DNA of 64,000 nucleotides from Virgibacillus necropolis (GTDB lineage Bacteria; Bacillota; Bacilli; Bacillales; Amphibacillaceae), in NCBI RefSeq assembly GCF_002224365.1, contig NZ_CP022437.1, positions 1,922,001 through 1,986,000 on the forward strand, given 5' to 3'. Made by a program: the position numbers and the translations under genes. Of the stretch, positions 1 through 9,046 are shown one piece after another. Under the pieces are notes generated by a model. The model did not search any database, had not been told where the DNA came from, and saw only the letters and a list, made by a program, of their open reading frames with translations. Positions within the stretch are counted from its first letter, which is position 1. Each line of letters starts with the position of its first letter.

Positions 1-1044
1 TCCATTTCGAATATCGGCCAATGCAGCATCGAGTGCCTTATATGCTGTATTTGATTTTGGTGATAAACAAAGTTCAACAATAACGACTGACAATGGTATG
101 CGTGCTTCTGGAAATCCTAACCGTTCCGCTGCCTGAATTGCGGCTACAGCTCTTGGGCCCGCTTGGGGGTTGGCAACTCCAATATCTTCATAGGCACATA
201 CAATCATACGCCTTGCTATGCTATCTAAATCGCCAGCTTCAATTAATCTCCCTAAATAATGTAATGCTGCATTAACATCGCTACCGCGAATAGACTTTTG
301 AAAGGCGGATAAGACATCATAATGTGCATCACCATTTTTATCATGTGAAAAGCTTTTCTTTTGCATACATTCTTCAGCTGCACTCAATGTGAGATTGACT
401 CGGTTATTCGTATCTTTTGGCGTAGAAAATACAGCAAGCTCTAGTCCATTTAATGCTGAACGCATATCACCATTTGCTGCTTGGGAAAAATGCTCTAGCG
501 CTTCATCCGTAAGATTCACATCGTAATCTCCTAATCCCATGTCATCATCTTTAATTGCTCGATTGATTGCTATTTTAATGTCTGAAGGAGTTAGTGCATG
601 TAGTTCAAAAAGATGGCAGCGGCTTCGAATAGCTGGATTAATAGAATGGTATGGATTACTTGTTGTACATCCTATTAATGTGATTAAATCGCTTTCTAGA
701 TATGGTAATAAGAAGTCCTGTTTTGCTTTGTCTAGACGATGAACCTCATCAAGGACTAATACAACCTGTCCAGTCATTTTAGCTTCTTCCACTACAATTT
801 CCATATCTTTCTTTTTATCTACTACTGCATTTAGCATTTTAACCGGTATACCCAAACTTTTCCCCAATGCAACAGCCATAGAAGTCTTGCCGGTTCCTGG
901 TGGCCCAAAAAGAATCATGGAAGCTAATCTTTCTGCTTGGATCATCCTGTTTATAATTTTACCTTCGCCAACAACATGTTGTTGACCAATTACTTCACTA
1001 ATGTGTGTAGGTCTCATGCGATATGCTAATGGTTTTTGTTTCAT
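1..1044 (-). CDS. rarA: replication-associated recombination protein A, AAA+ ATPase (3' end cut by window edge)
   Basis: The minus-strand frame is open from an ATG at 1044 to the window edge, giving 348 codons of a protein usually about 420 residues long. It shows Walker A GPPGTGKT near residue 47, Walker B LVLDEVH near residue 97, and a sensor-1-like segment GCTTSNP. This is the RarA/MgsA/WRNIP1 clamp-loader-like family, which acts at stalled forks and single-strand gaps. It is divergent from cymR, as yrvN and cymR are in B. subtilis. The C-terminal tetramerisation region lies outside the window, so an intact end cannot be judged. Confidence 0.93.
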   Translation of the reverse strand, partial: MKQKPLAYRMRPTHISEVIGQQHVVGEGKIINRMIQAERLASMILFGPPGTGKTSMAVALGKSLGIPVKMLNAVVDKKKDMEIVVEEAKMTGQVVLVLDEVHRLDKAKQDFLLPYLESDLITLIGCTTSNPYHSINPAIRSRCHLFELHALTPSDIKIAINRAIKDDDMGLGDYDVNLTDEALEHFSQAANGDMRSALNGLELAVFSTPKDTNNRVNLTLSAAEECMQKKSFSHDKNGDAHYDVLSAFQKSIRGSDVNAALHYLGRLIEAGDLDSIARRMIVCAYEDIGVANPQAGPRAVAAIQAAERLGFPEARIPLSVVIVELCLSPKSNTAYKALDAALADIRNG

Positions 1045-1234
1045 GTTATCGTCCCTTTATAAAAGATTATCGTATGTTTTTTTAAAAATAGTGATGGTGA
1101 TATCTGTACGGTGCAACATATCCACTATTCATGCTATAATATCATGTGTCAATAACTAATTCTTGTAATATGATAACTAGAATAATTTAATTTCTACTAA
1201 TAAAAGTAGTACAATACCAATAGAGGTGTAAAGC

Positions 1235-1654
1235 ATGAAGATTTCTACAAAAGGAAGATACGGCCTTACCATTATGATTGAACTTGCGAAACAGTATGGA
1301 AAAGGACCTGTATCACTTAAATCAATAGCACGTGAAAAAGATTTATCAGAACATTATCTAGAACAGCTAGCTTCACCACTCAGAAATGCCCGTCTTGTGA
1401 AGAGTGTTCGCGGTGCATATGGGGGATATATGTTGGCAGCTGAACCTAAAGAAATAACTGCAGGAGACATTATTCGCGTATTGGAGGGACCAATTACGCC
1501 TGTTGAAGGTATCGAAGAGGAAGATGCAGCTAAACAAGCCTTATGGTTACGGGTCCGTGATGCTGTGAGAGATGTATTAGATACCACAACATTAGAAGAC
1601 TTACTGCATCATGATAATGATCAATATCCAGAGTCATATATGTTTTATATTTAG
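1235..1654 (+). CDS. cymR: Rrf2-family transcriptional regulator, CymR-like
   Basis: A 139-residue protein with an N-terminal winged helix typical of Rrf2 regulators (KISTKGRYGL start, recognition helix around LSEHYLEQL, wing around GAYGGY). B. subtilis CymR represses sulfur and cysteine genes when complexed with CysK, and the same role is inferred here. It lacks the Fe-S cysteine triad of IscR, as expected for CymR. The ATG follows GAGGTG with good spacing. The cysteine desulfurase gene starts 16 bases after its stop, which fits a sulfur-metabolism operon. Confidence 0.9.
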   Translation: MKISTKGRYGLTIMIELAKQYGKGPVSLKSIAREKDLSEHYLEQLASPLRNARLVKSVRGAYGGYMLAAEPKEITAGDIIRVLEGPITPVEGIEEEDAAKQALWLRVRDAVRDVLDTTTLEDLLHHDNDQYPESYMFYI

Positions 1655-1670
1655 AAGGGAAATGTTTACC

Positions 1671-2819
1671 ATGAATCAGATATACTTGGATCATGCTGCT
1701 ACCACTCCGATGGCCACAGAAGTGATAGATGCAATGGTACCAGTTTATTCCGAGGTGTTTGGGAATCCATCAAGTGTGCATGCGTTTGGTAGAAAAGCTC
1801 GCCATGTACTAGACCAAGCCCGAAGAGTATTTGCCAAGAGTATACATGCAGATGAAAAAGAAATTGTTCTAACCAGTGGAGGTACTGAGGCAGATAATCT
1901 AGCGCTTATTGGAACTGCACTAGCAAATAAACAAAAAGGGAATCATATTATTACAACTGTTCAAGAGCATCATGCAGTCCTTCATGCAGCTGAACATTTA
2001 GAAGGCAATGGATTTGAGGTTACGTATTTACCTGTTTATGAAGATGGGAAAATAGCTGTTCAGGACTTACGGAATGCATTAACAGACAAAACGATCGTTG
2101 TCTCTATTATGACCGTTAATAATGAAACTGGAATAATTCAGCCTATACATGAGGTTGGCGAACTCTTGAACGACCATCAAGCATATTTTCACACAGATGC
2201 AGTACAAGCATATAGTCTGTTAACAATTGATGTAAAAAAAGATTATATTGATTTGTTGACAGTGAGCTCCCACAAAGTTAATGGGCCAAAAGGGATAGGA
2301 TTTTTATATATAAATAAAAGTGTGCAAGTGAATCCGTTGCAATTTGGTGGAGAACAAGAGCGTAAACAGCGTCCAGGAACAGAAAATGTCGTTAGTGTAG
2401 TGGGCTTTCAGCATGCGGTTCAACTTTTAATTGAGCAGAAAGAAAAACGAAGAGAAACATATACAAGCTACAAAAAATTGTTTTTAGAAACATTAGAACA
2501 AGCTGGAGTTAATTTCGAAATAAATGGGGAGCAATCAGATGCAGTCCCATCCATTATTAATATAAGTTTTCCAGGGACAAATGTTGAGTCGTTGTTAACA
2601 AACTTTGATTTGTCTGGAATAGCAGCATCAAGTGGCAGTGCGTGTACTGCTGGTTCTGTTGAGCCATCACACGTATTAAGTAAAATGTACGGAGCAAATA
2701 ATGATCGAACAACAAATTCGATTCGGTTTAGCTTCGGTCTTCATAATAAGAAAGAGGATAGTATAGAAGCGGCTGAACGTATCGCTTCTATTGTTAAACG
2801 ATTAATCTCTTTACAATAG
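1671..2819 (+). CDS. cysteine desulfurase, IscS/NifS family (YrvO-like)
   Basis: A PLP-dependent class V aminotransferase fold enzyme of 382 residues that takes sulfur from cysteine and passes it as a persulfide. The PLP lysine is in SSHKVNGPKG (about K202) and the sulfur-carrying cysteine in SSGSACTAG (about C325). I chose the ATG at 1671, giving MNQIYLDHAATTP, because it has the AAGGGA ribosome site; an upstream in-frame ATG at 1611 would overlap cymR. It sits directly before mnmA, as yrvO does in B. subtilis, so its likely main job is to feed sulfur to tRNA 2-thiouridine synthesis. Confidence 0.93.
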   Translation: MNQIYLDHAATTPMATEVIDAMVPVYSEVFGNPSSVHAFGRKARHVLDQARRVFAKSIHADEKEIVLTSGGTEADNLALIGTALANKQKGNHIITTVQEHHAVLHAAEHLEGNGFEVTYLPVYEDGKIAVQDLRNALTDKTIVVSIMTVNNETGIIQPIHEVGELLNDHQAYFHTDAVQAYSLLTIDVKKDYIDLLTVSSHKVNGPKGIGFLYINKSVQVNPLQFGGEQERKQRPGTENVVSVVGFQHAVQLLIEQKEKRRETYTSYKKLFLETLEQAGVNFEINGEQSDAVPSIINISFPGTNVESLLTNFDLSGIAASSGSACTAGSVEPSHVLSKMYGANNDRTTNSIRFSFGLHNKKEDSIEAAERIASIVKRLISLQ

Positions 2820-3944
<1,125 letters not shown>

Positions 3945-3971
3945 AATTATAAAGATTTTTGAACGACCTAT

Positions 3972-4018
3972 AAAAGGGGATCTCAGTTCCATTTACCAAA
4001 TGGATTTGGATCCTTTTA
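3972..4018 (+). terminator. weak hairpin after mnmA
   Basis: An inner stem CCATTT/AAATGG (3989-4003) sits inside an imperfect outer stem that ends in a short T run. It may attenuate rather than fully end transcription before the TPR gene. Confidence 0.4.
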
Positions 4019-4092
4019 CTTACATAGCGTACAAGGAATAAAAGTATAAAAAATTCTAAGGAAATCTCTATAAGAAATGTGTGGTGTTTTAA

Positions 4093-4761
4093 GTGGATAA
4101 AATGCAACAAGCAATTGAATTCATGCAAGAACAAAAATTCGAGGAGTCAGCCAAGCTATTCACTGAAATTATTGAAGAACAACCTAATGACCCAATTGGT
4201 TATATTAATTTTGGAAATTTATTAATTCACCTTCATGAGCTACCCCGTGCACAACGTTTCTTTGAAAAAGCAATCGAATTAGATGAGTATGCTGCAACAG
4301 CTTATTATGGATTAGGTAATGTGTATTTAGAAGAGTCTATTTATACTAAAGCACAAGCAAATTTTCAAAAGGCGATTGAGTTAGGTTTAGAAGAAGGTGA
4401 TGTATACTACATGCTTGGTATGACACTGCAAAAACAGGAACAAATGAAGCTTGCATTACCATATCTTCTGCGAGCAACGGAACTCGAACCAAATGACGGT
4501 GAAATTGCTTTTCAATATGCCTTATCACTTGCTCAAAGTGATCATATAAATGAGGCAAAAGATGCATTTGAACGTGTTTTAACATTGAATAGTGAGCATA
4601 GTGATGCACATTATAATCTGGGAGTTATTGCTCTATATAATGACCAAATAAACAATGCTATGACACATTTTGAAACAGCATTGTCTATTCAACCTGGTCA
4701 TGAGCTTGCAGCAAATGGTAAAGAACAAACACAAATATTACTTGACCAAAACAAAAAGTAA
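4093..4761 (+). CDS. tetratricopeptide repeat protein (YrrB-like)
   Basis: A 222-residue soluble protein made almost wholly of about six 34-residue TPR units, for example segments with the pattern A-x-AYYGLGNVYLE and DAHYNLGVIAL. There is no signal peptide or membrane segment. TPR arrays bind protein partners; B. subtilis YrrB occupies the same position between trmU and recD2, and its partner is not established. The start is a GTG after GTGGTG; an ATG at 4102 is an alternative. It ends 18 bases before recD2 and is probably co-transcribed with it. Confidence 0.8.
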   Translation: MDKMQQAIEFMQEQKFEESAKLFTEIIEEQPNDPIGYINFGNLLIHLHELPRAQRFFEKAIELDEYAATAYYGLGNVYLEESIYTKAQANFQKAIELGLEEGDVYYMLGMTLQKQEQMKLALPYLLRATELEPNDGEIAFQYALSLAQSDHINEAKDAFERVLTLNSEHSDAHYNLGVIALYNDQINNAMTHFETALSIQPGHELAANGKEQTQILLDQNKK

Positions 4762-4779
4762 GATAGTGAGGTTGTTTTG

Positions 4780-7110
4780 ATGGAACACACCACGCAATCG
4801 AGGGAACTTGATGTACAAAAATATATTAAAGGAGAGCTTCTGTACACCATTTTTCATAATGCTACAGAGCATTTTTCGATTGCAAAAATAAAAGTGCTTG
4901 ATACAAATGAACAGATACAGGATAAAGAAATTGTCGTAAAGGGCTATTTTTCTAACCTTCAGGAAGCAAAGGACTATATTTTTTATGGGCAAATGGAACG
5001 ACATACTAAGTTTGGTCTTCAATATCAAGTTACTTCTTATGAATCTGATATACCAGATACTACAGATGGATTAATTGCATATTTATCGAGTGAATTATTT
5101 CACGGAATTGGTAAAAAAACAGCTAGTAAAATAATTGAGCATTTAGGTGAAAACGCGATATCACAAATACTAATAAATCCAGATGTTTTAAAAGATGTTC
5201 AAGGATTGAAACCTGATAAGGCTGAGCTATTAGTAAAAACATTACAAGAAAATGAAGGCTTTGAGCATGTAGTTGTGTACTTAGCGAAGTTCGGAATTGG
5301 GTTAAAGCTTGCTCAGAAAATATATCAAGTCTATAAGGACCAATCGATTGAAATGCTTCAGAAGGATCCGTATCGATATGTATTTGATGTGGAAGGTTTC
5401 GGATTTCAAAAAGCGGATGAAATTGCTGGATTAAATGGACTATCACTGACACATCCGAACCGTATAGGTGCAGGGTGTCTCTTTGTTATGCAAAAAAGCG
5501 TGCAGGATGGCAATGTATACTTGCCAGTAAACGAATGTATAACAAACGTTATTCAATTATTAGGGAAAACTAATACTGAGTTGGATAAGGAAACGGTCAA
5601 AAATCAACTGGAATCACTAAACACAGATAAAACGATGATTATCCAGAATGCTAACGTTTATTTACCTTCTTTATATTATGCGGAAGATGGATTTGCTTCA
5701 CACGTGAAGCGATTGATTACCAAGCCTATGGAACACGAGACACCACTTGCAGAAATGATGAAAATAATTGGCGATATTGAAGAGGCGGAAACATTAAGCT
5801 ATGGAAAAGAACAATTCCACGCCATTAATCAATCATTGCACGCTAAATTAATGATTGTAACCGGTGGACCTGGAACTGGGAAAACGACAGTTATAAAAGG
5901 AATAGTAGATGCATATGCAGCAATCCACGATGTTTCTATTGACCCAAAGGATTATGAGAAAAAGTCTGATTATCCGTTTGTTTTGACTGCACCAACTGGA
6001 CGTGCGGCAAAACGATTAAAAGAATCAACTGGACTACCAGCAGTTACTATTCATCGATTACTCGGTTGGGATGGAAATAATGGATTTGATAAAGATCAAA
6101 ACGAGCCATTGTCAGGTAAGTTTTTAATTGTTGATGAGTTTTCTATGGTAGATATTTGGCTTGCAAATAGTTTGTTTAAAGCAATTCCTGATGATATGCA
6201 AGTCCTATTAGTTGGTGATGAGGACCAGCTTCCTTCTGTCGGACCTGGCCAGGTACTCAGTGACTTATTAGCAAGTCAATCGATTCCATTAGTAAGTCTG
6301 AACGAAGTGTATAGACAAAAAGAAGGATCCAAAATTATTCAATTAGCCCATACCATAAAAAATAATGAATGTACAACTGAGACGCTTCAAAACGATAAAG
6401 ATTTTAGCTTCCTAAAATGTAATGAATTTCATATGATTGATGTAATTACAAAAATATTCTCGCATGCAGAAAAGAAGGGTATTGATCTGAAAGATATACA
6501 GGTTTTAGCGCCGATGTATCGTTCACAAGCAGGAATAACGATTATTAATAAAACACTACAAACAATTGTAAATCCAAAAACGAAGACCAAACGTGAGGTA
6601 AAGATATATGACACCATATTCCGAGTAGGGGATAAAGTACTCCAATTGGTTAATCAACCGGAAGACGGTGTTTCTAATGGAGATATTGGAGAAATTGTAG
6701 CAATCTTTTTTGAGGATGAAAATAAGGAAAATGTGGAACAGATTGTTGTGACGTATGAAGGTAAAGAAGTAGTTTATGAACAAAAGGATTATACAAACAT
6801 AACACATGCTTATTGCATTTCCATTCATAAATCACAAGGAAGTGAGTTTCCAATTGTCCTGTTGCCTGTAGTATCAACCTATCATCGAATGCTACGTAAA
6901 AATCTACTATATACAGCTATAACGAGAAGTAAGCAATCCTTAATTATCTGTGGAGAAATACAAGCATTTTTGCGAGGGGTAAACACCATGGATACAAACA
7001 AAAGGTATACTAGTCTAGTAAACCAATTGCATGAACGATTACCAAATAAAATAGAAGAAGTAACGGAAGACATTACGGAAGGAGAGATTAGTCCTTACGA
7101 TTTTATGTAA
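4780..7110 (+). CDS. recD2: ATP-dependent helicase RecD2 (RecD-like)
   Basis: An SF1B 5'-3' DNA helicase of 776 residues. The N-terminal half has tandem helix-hairpin-helix segments (roughly residues 100-200), the mark of RecD2 as opposed to RecBCD-associated RecD. Walker A GGPGTGKTT is near residue 364, the DEF(S)MVD motif near 449, and the C-terminal YTAITRSK motif near 712. RecD2 acts in repair and replication-fork maintenance in bacteria with AddAB. The ATG at 4780 is preferred to the TTG just upstream because AGTGAGG is 8 bases ahead. Confidence 0.92.
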   Translation: MEHTTQSRELDVQKYIKGELLYTIFHNATEHFSIAKIKVLDTNEQIQDKEIVVKGYFSNLQEAKDYIFYGQMERHTKFGLQYQVTSYESDIPDTTDGLIAYLSSELFHGIGKKTASKIIEHLGENAISQILINPDVLKDVQGLKPDKAELLVKTLQENEGFEHVVVYLAKFGIGLKLAQKIYQVYKDQSIEMLQKDPYRYVFDVEGFGFQKADEIAGLNGLSLTHPNRIGAGCLFVMQKSVQDGNVYLPVNECITNVIQLLGKTNTELDKETVKNQLESLNTDKTMIIQNANVYLPSLYYAEDGFASHVKRLITKPMEHETPLAEMMKIIGDIEEAETLSYGKEQFHAINQSLHAKLMIVTGGPGTGKTTVIKGIVDAYAAIHDVSIDPKDYEKKSDYPFVLTAPTGRAAKRLKESTGLPAVTIHRLLGWDGNNGFDKDQNEPLSGKFLIVDEFSMVDIWLANSLFKAIPDDMQVLLVGDEDQLPSVGPGQVLSDLLASQSIPLVSLNEVYRQKEGSKIIQLAHTIKNNECTTETLQNDKDFSFLKCNEFHMIDVITKIFSHAEKKGIDLKDIQVLAPMYRSQAGITIINKTLQTIVNPKTKTKREVKIYDTIFRVGDKVLQLVNQPEDGVSNGDIGEIVAIFFEDENKENVEQIVVTYEGKEVVYEQKDYTNITHAYCISIHKSQGSEFPIVLLPVVSTYHRMLRKNLLYTAITRSKQSLIICGEIQAFLRGVNTMDTNKRYTSLVNQLHERLPNKIEEVTEDITEGEISPYDFM

Positions 7111-7186
7111 AACATGTATATTTTAGATTTATTTGGGCAAGCATAACCTAATAATGTATAGCCATTTTAAAGGAGTTATGTAGGTT

Positions 7187-7375
7187 ATGGAATGCCCAAA
7201 TTGCAATCGAAAAGATTTAGGGAAAATAGGCTCTCAGCAATATTACTGTTGGAACTGCTTTATAGAAATAACGGTAGTAAATGAGGAAGTGAAAATTCAT
7301 CAGATTGAGTCAGATGGATCGCTGAGTTCATTAAATGATTTGTTCACAGATGAAGAACGAAAGATACAATGGTGA
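7187..7375 (+). CDS. small zinc-ribbon protein of unknown function
   Basis: A 62-residue protein beginning MECPNCNRKDLGKIG and followed by YYCWNCFIEI. The two CxxC pairs (CPNC and CWNC) predict a single zinc ribbon; the C-terminal half is acidic with no recognisable fold. It has a strong AAAGGAG ribosome site. Small proteins of this type occur at this place in related Bacillaceae. I cannot assign a function; binding to RNA polymerase, RNA or another protein are all possible for a lone zinc ribbon. Confidence 0.7.
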   Translation: MECPNCNRKDLGKIGSQQYYCWNCFIEITVVNEEVKIHQIESDGSLSSLNDLFTDEERKIQW

Positions 7376-7424
7376 AGAATGGTTTTAATTCGTAATTTAC
7401 TTTTAAAACTAAGGAGCGCCATTT

Positions 7425-8519
7425 ATGTTTAAAGAAAAAAACCCCTTACATATTTTATATTGGCTAATAATAGGTATTTTGACTTTCTTATTAGTTTATC
7501 TTTTTATAAAACTGTTCCCCTTTTATGGAACTGTTTTTTCCTTTTTGTGGAGTGTATTTTTCCCTTTCTTCTTTTCCTTATTTATTGCGTATTTACTTTA
7601 TCCGATAATGCAAAAGATTCACTCGTTTAACATTCCAAAAGGATTAGCGATCTTAATTATTTACGTGTTATTCTTAGGAGGAATAATCTTTGCAATTAAT
7701 CGTATTTACCCGCTATTTCTTCGTCAGTTAACAGAGCTAAGCGATCAATTACCGCAATTTATTTCAACCTACAAAAATTGGATTTATCAAATTTATGAAT
7801 CAACTGCCTTTTTACCAGAAACAGTTCATGATAAGATGGACAACTTGTTCCAGCAAATAGAGACAAGGATGGGAAATTTAGTCTCAAAACTTATAAACTC
7901 TATTACAAAGATTTTTGATATCATTGTTGTCGTTACGGTGATTCCAGTACTCGTTTTTTACTTTCTAAAAGATAAAAAACGAATAAAAGATTGGTTGAAG
8001 AAATGGATTCCATCAACCTATCATCATCGAGCACATGAAATACTGTTCTCGATTGATAAAAGCTTAGGTAATTATATACGTGGACAATTGCTTGTAAGTC
8101 TTTTTGTGAGTATCGCTACTTTTACCAGCTATTATTTTCTGGATCTCAAGTATGCTTTGGTTTTAGCAATTATTATGGGATTTACTAACTTTATTCCTTA
8201 TTTTGGCCCAATAATTGGCGCATTACCAGCTCTTGCAATCGCATTAACCGTGTCGACTAAGCTTGCCGTCTTTGTATTGATAACCGTTTTTGTTATACAA
8301 CTAATTGAAAGTAATTTCCTTTCTCCATTTATTGTTGGGAAAAGTATACACATTCATCCAATAGCAATTATTTTTGCTCTGCTAGTTGGTGGACAGGTTG
8401 GTGGTGTGGTAGGCTTGTTACTAGCAGTCCCATTACTAACAATAACGAATGAGATTGTAAGGCAATTTCGAAAAAGTACTGAAGCTAGACAAGTTACTAA
8501 GAAAAATACTTCTGATTGA
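7425..8519 (+). CDS. AI-2E family transporter (permease), YrrI-like
   Basis: A 364-residue integral membrane protein with about eight hydrophobic segments: two at the N-terminus, an extended soluble or amphipathic region around residues 85-150, then a C-terminal cluster containing GFTNFIPYFGPIIGALPA, the family hallmark. The family (PF01594) is named for E. coli TqsA, but substrates vary widely and some members exchange sodium and protons. No substrate can be inferred here. Its stop codon overlaps the -35 element of the alaS promoter. Confidence 0.85.
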   Translation: MFKEKNPLHILYWLIIGILTFLLVYLFIKLFPFYGTVFSFLWSVFFPFFFSLFIAYLLYPIMQKIHSFNIPKGLAILIIYVLFLGGIIFAINRIYPLFLRQLTELSDQLPQFISTYKNWIYQIYESTAFLPETVHDKMDNLFQQIETRMGNLVSKLINSITKIFDIIVVVTVIPVLVFYFLKDKKRIKDWLKKWIPSTYHHRAHEILFSIDKSLGNYIRGQLLVSLFVSIATFTSYYFLDLKYALVLAIIMGFTNFIPYFGPIIGALPALAIALTVSTKLAVFVLITVFVIQLIESNFLSPFIVGKSIHIHPIAIIFALLVGGQVGGVVGLLLAVPLLTITNEIVRQFRKSTEARQVTKKNTSD

Positions 8520-8544
8520 CATATCAATGTATATTACTTATACT
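8516..8544 (+). promoter_or_regulatory. sigma-A promoter for the alaS T-box leader
   Basis: TTGACA (8516-8521), a 17-base spacer and TATACT (8539-8544). This is close to consensus. Transcription would start near 8551, upstream of the T-box. Confidence 0.75.
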
Positions 8545-8550
8545 TAACTC

Positions 8551-8870
8551 AATTAAAAATCTCTAAGGATTTGAGCTTCGCCATCCGCTACTAAAATGGG
8601 GCGAATGACGCATAATAATTAGTATATGAAAAAATGTTGAAGGTTCTAAGTACATGCTACTCTACTTATAAGAGAGGGATTTCCGTTGGCTGAGAGGAAT
8701 CCCACTTGAAAGAGTCATGGAAAGCTAAACTGGAGTATGGTTAATACCCATCGGTTTCAAACCGTTACCATGATTAAGTGATGAACAATTGATTGTTGTT
8801 GTTCATAATTAGGGTGGTACCGCGATAAAATCTCGTCCCTGCAATTTGCAGTGATGGGATTTTTTTGTTG
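8551..8870 (+). promoter_or_regulatory. T-box riboswitch (tRNA-Ala sensing) controlling alaS
   Basis: The T-box core AGGGTGGTACCGCG is at 8811-8824, followed by a terminator hairpin and T run ending near 8867. A stem III hairpin (AACAATTG...) precedes it. A candidate specifier codon GCT (alanine) lies at 8724-8726 in the context GGAAAGCTAAAC, which matches the downstream alanyl-tRNA synthetase gene. An F-box-like CCGTTA is at 8762. Uncharged tRNA-Ala would stabilise the antiterminator and allow alaS expression. Confidence 0.9.
8829..8867 (+). terminator. T-box-controlled intrinsic terminator
   Basis: A long hairpin with arms AAAATC and GATTTT, closed by CTGCA/TGCAG, and followed by seven T residues. 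It is the off state of the alaS T-box. Confidence 0.85.
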
Positions 8871-9020
8871 TCGCGAACTCCAAGGAGCCACAGCTAGATA
8901 TGAAAAGTGAAGGCGACTGGTCTGGAGTGACACGCATAAGCAAGGGACCGTAGAGAACGTGTTCTTCGTGCTCGAAGTGTCCATTGCTTATTCGCGAACT
9001 CCAAGGAGCCACAGCTAGAT
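8871..9020. repeat. structured element with 29-bp direct repeats between T-box and alaS
   Basis: An identical 29-base sequence beginning TCGCGAACTCC and ending CACAGCTAGAT occurs at 8871-8899 and 8992-9020. Between the copies lies an inverted repeat, ATAAGCAA...TTGCTTAT with GGGAC...GTCC. The AGCTAG-type ends and ATAAGCA stems resemble the palindromic element at 14236-14356. It adds about 150 transcribed bases between the T-box terminator and the alaS ribosome site. Confidence 0.8.
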
Positions 9021-9046
9021 CTTAAGAAAATAGGAGGACAAAAGTT

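Noticed and set aside
4346-4609. Antisense frames opposite the TPR gene and other strong genes
   Set aside because: They are shadows of coding sequence without ribosome sites or family patterns.
8757-9012. Minus-strand open frames over the alaS leader
   Set aside because: They coincide with the T-box and the direct repeats, so they are by-products of structured RNA sequence.
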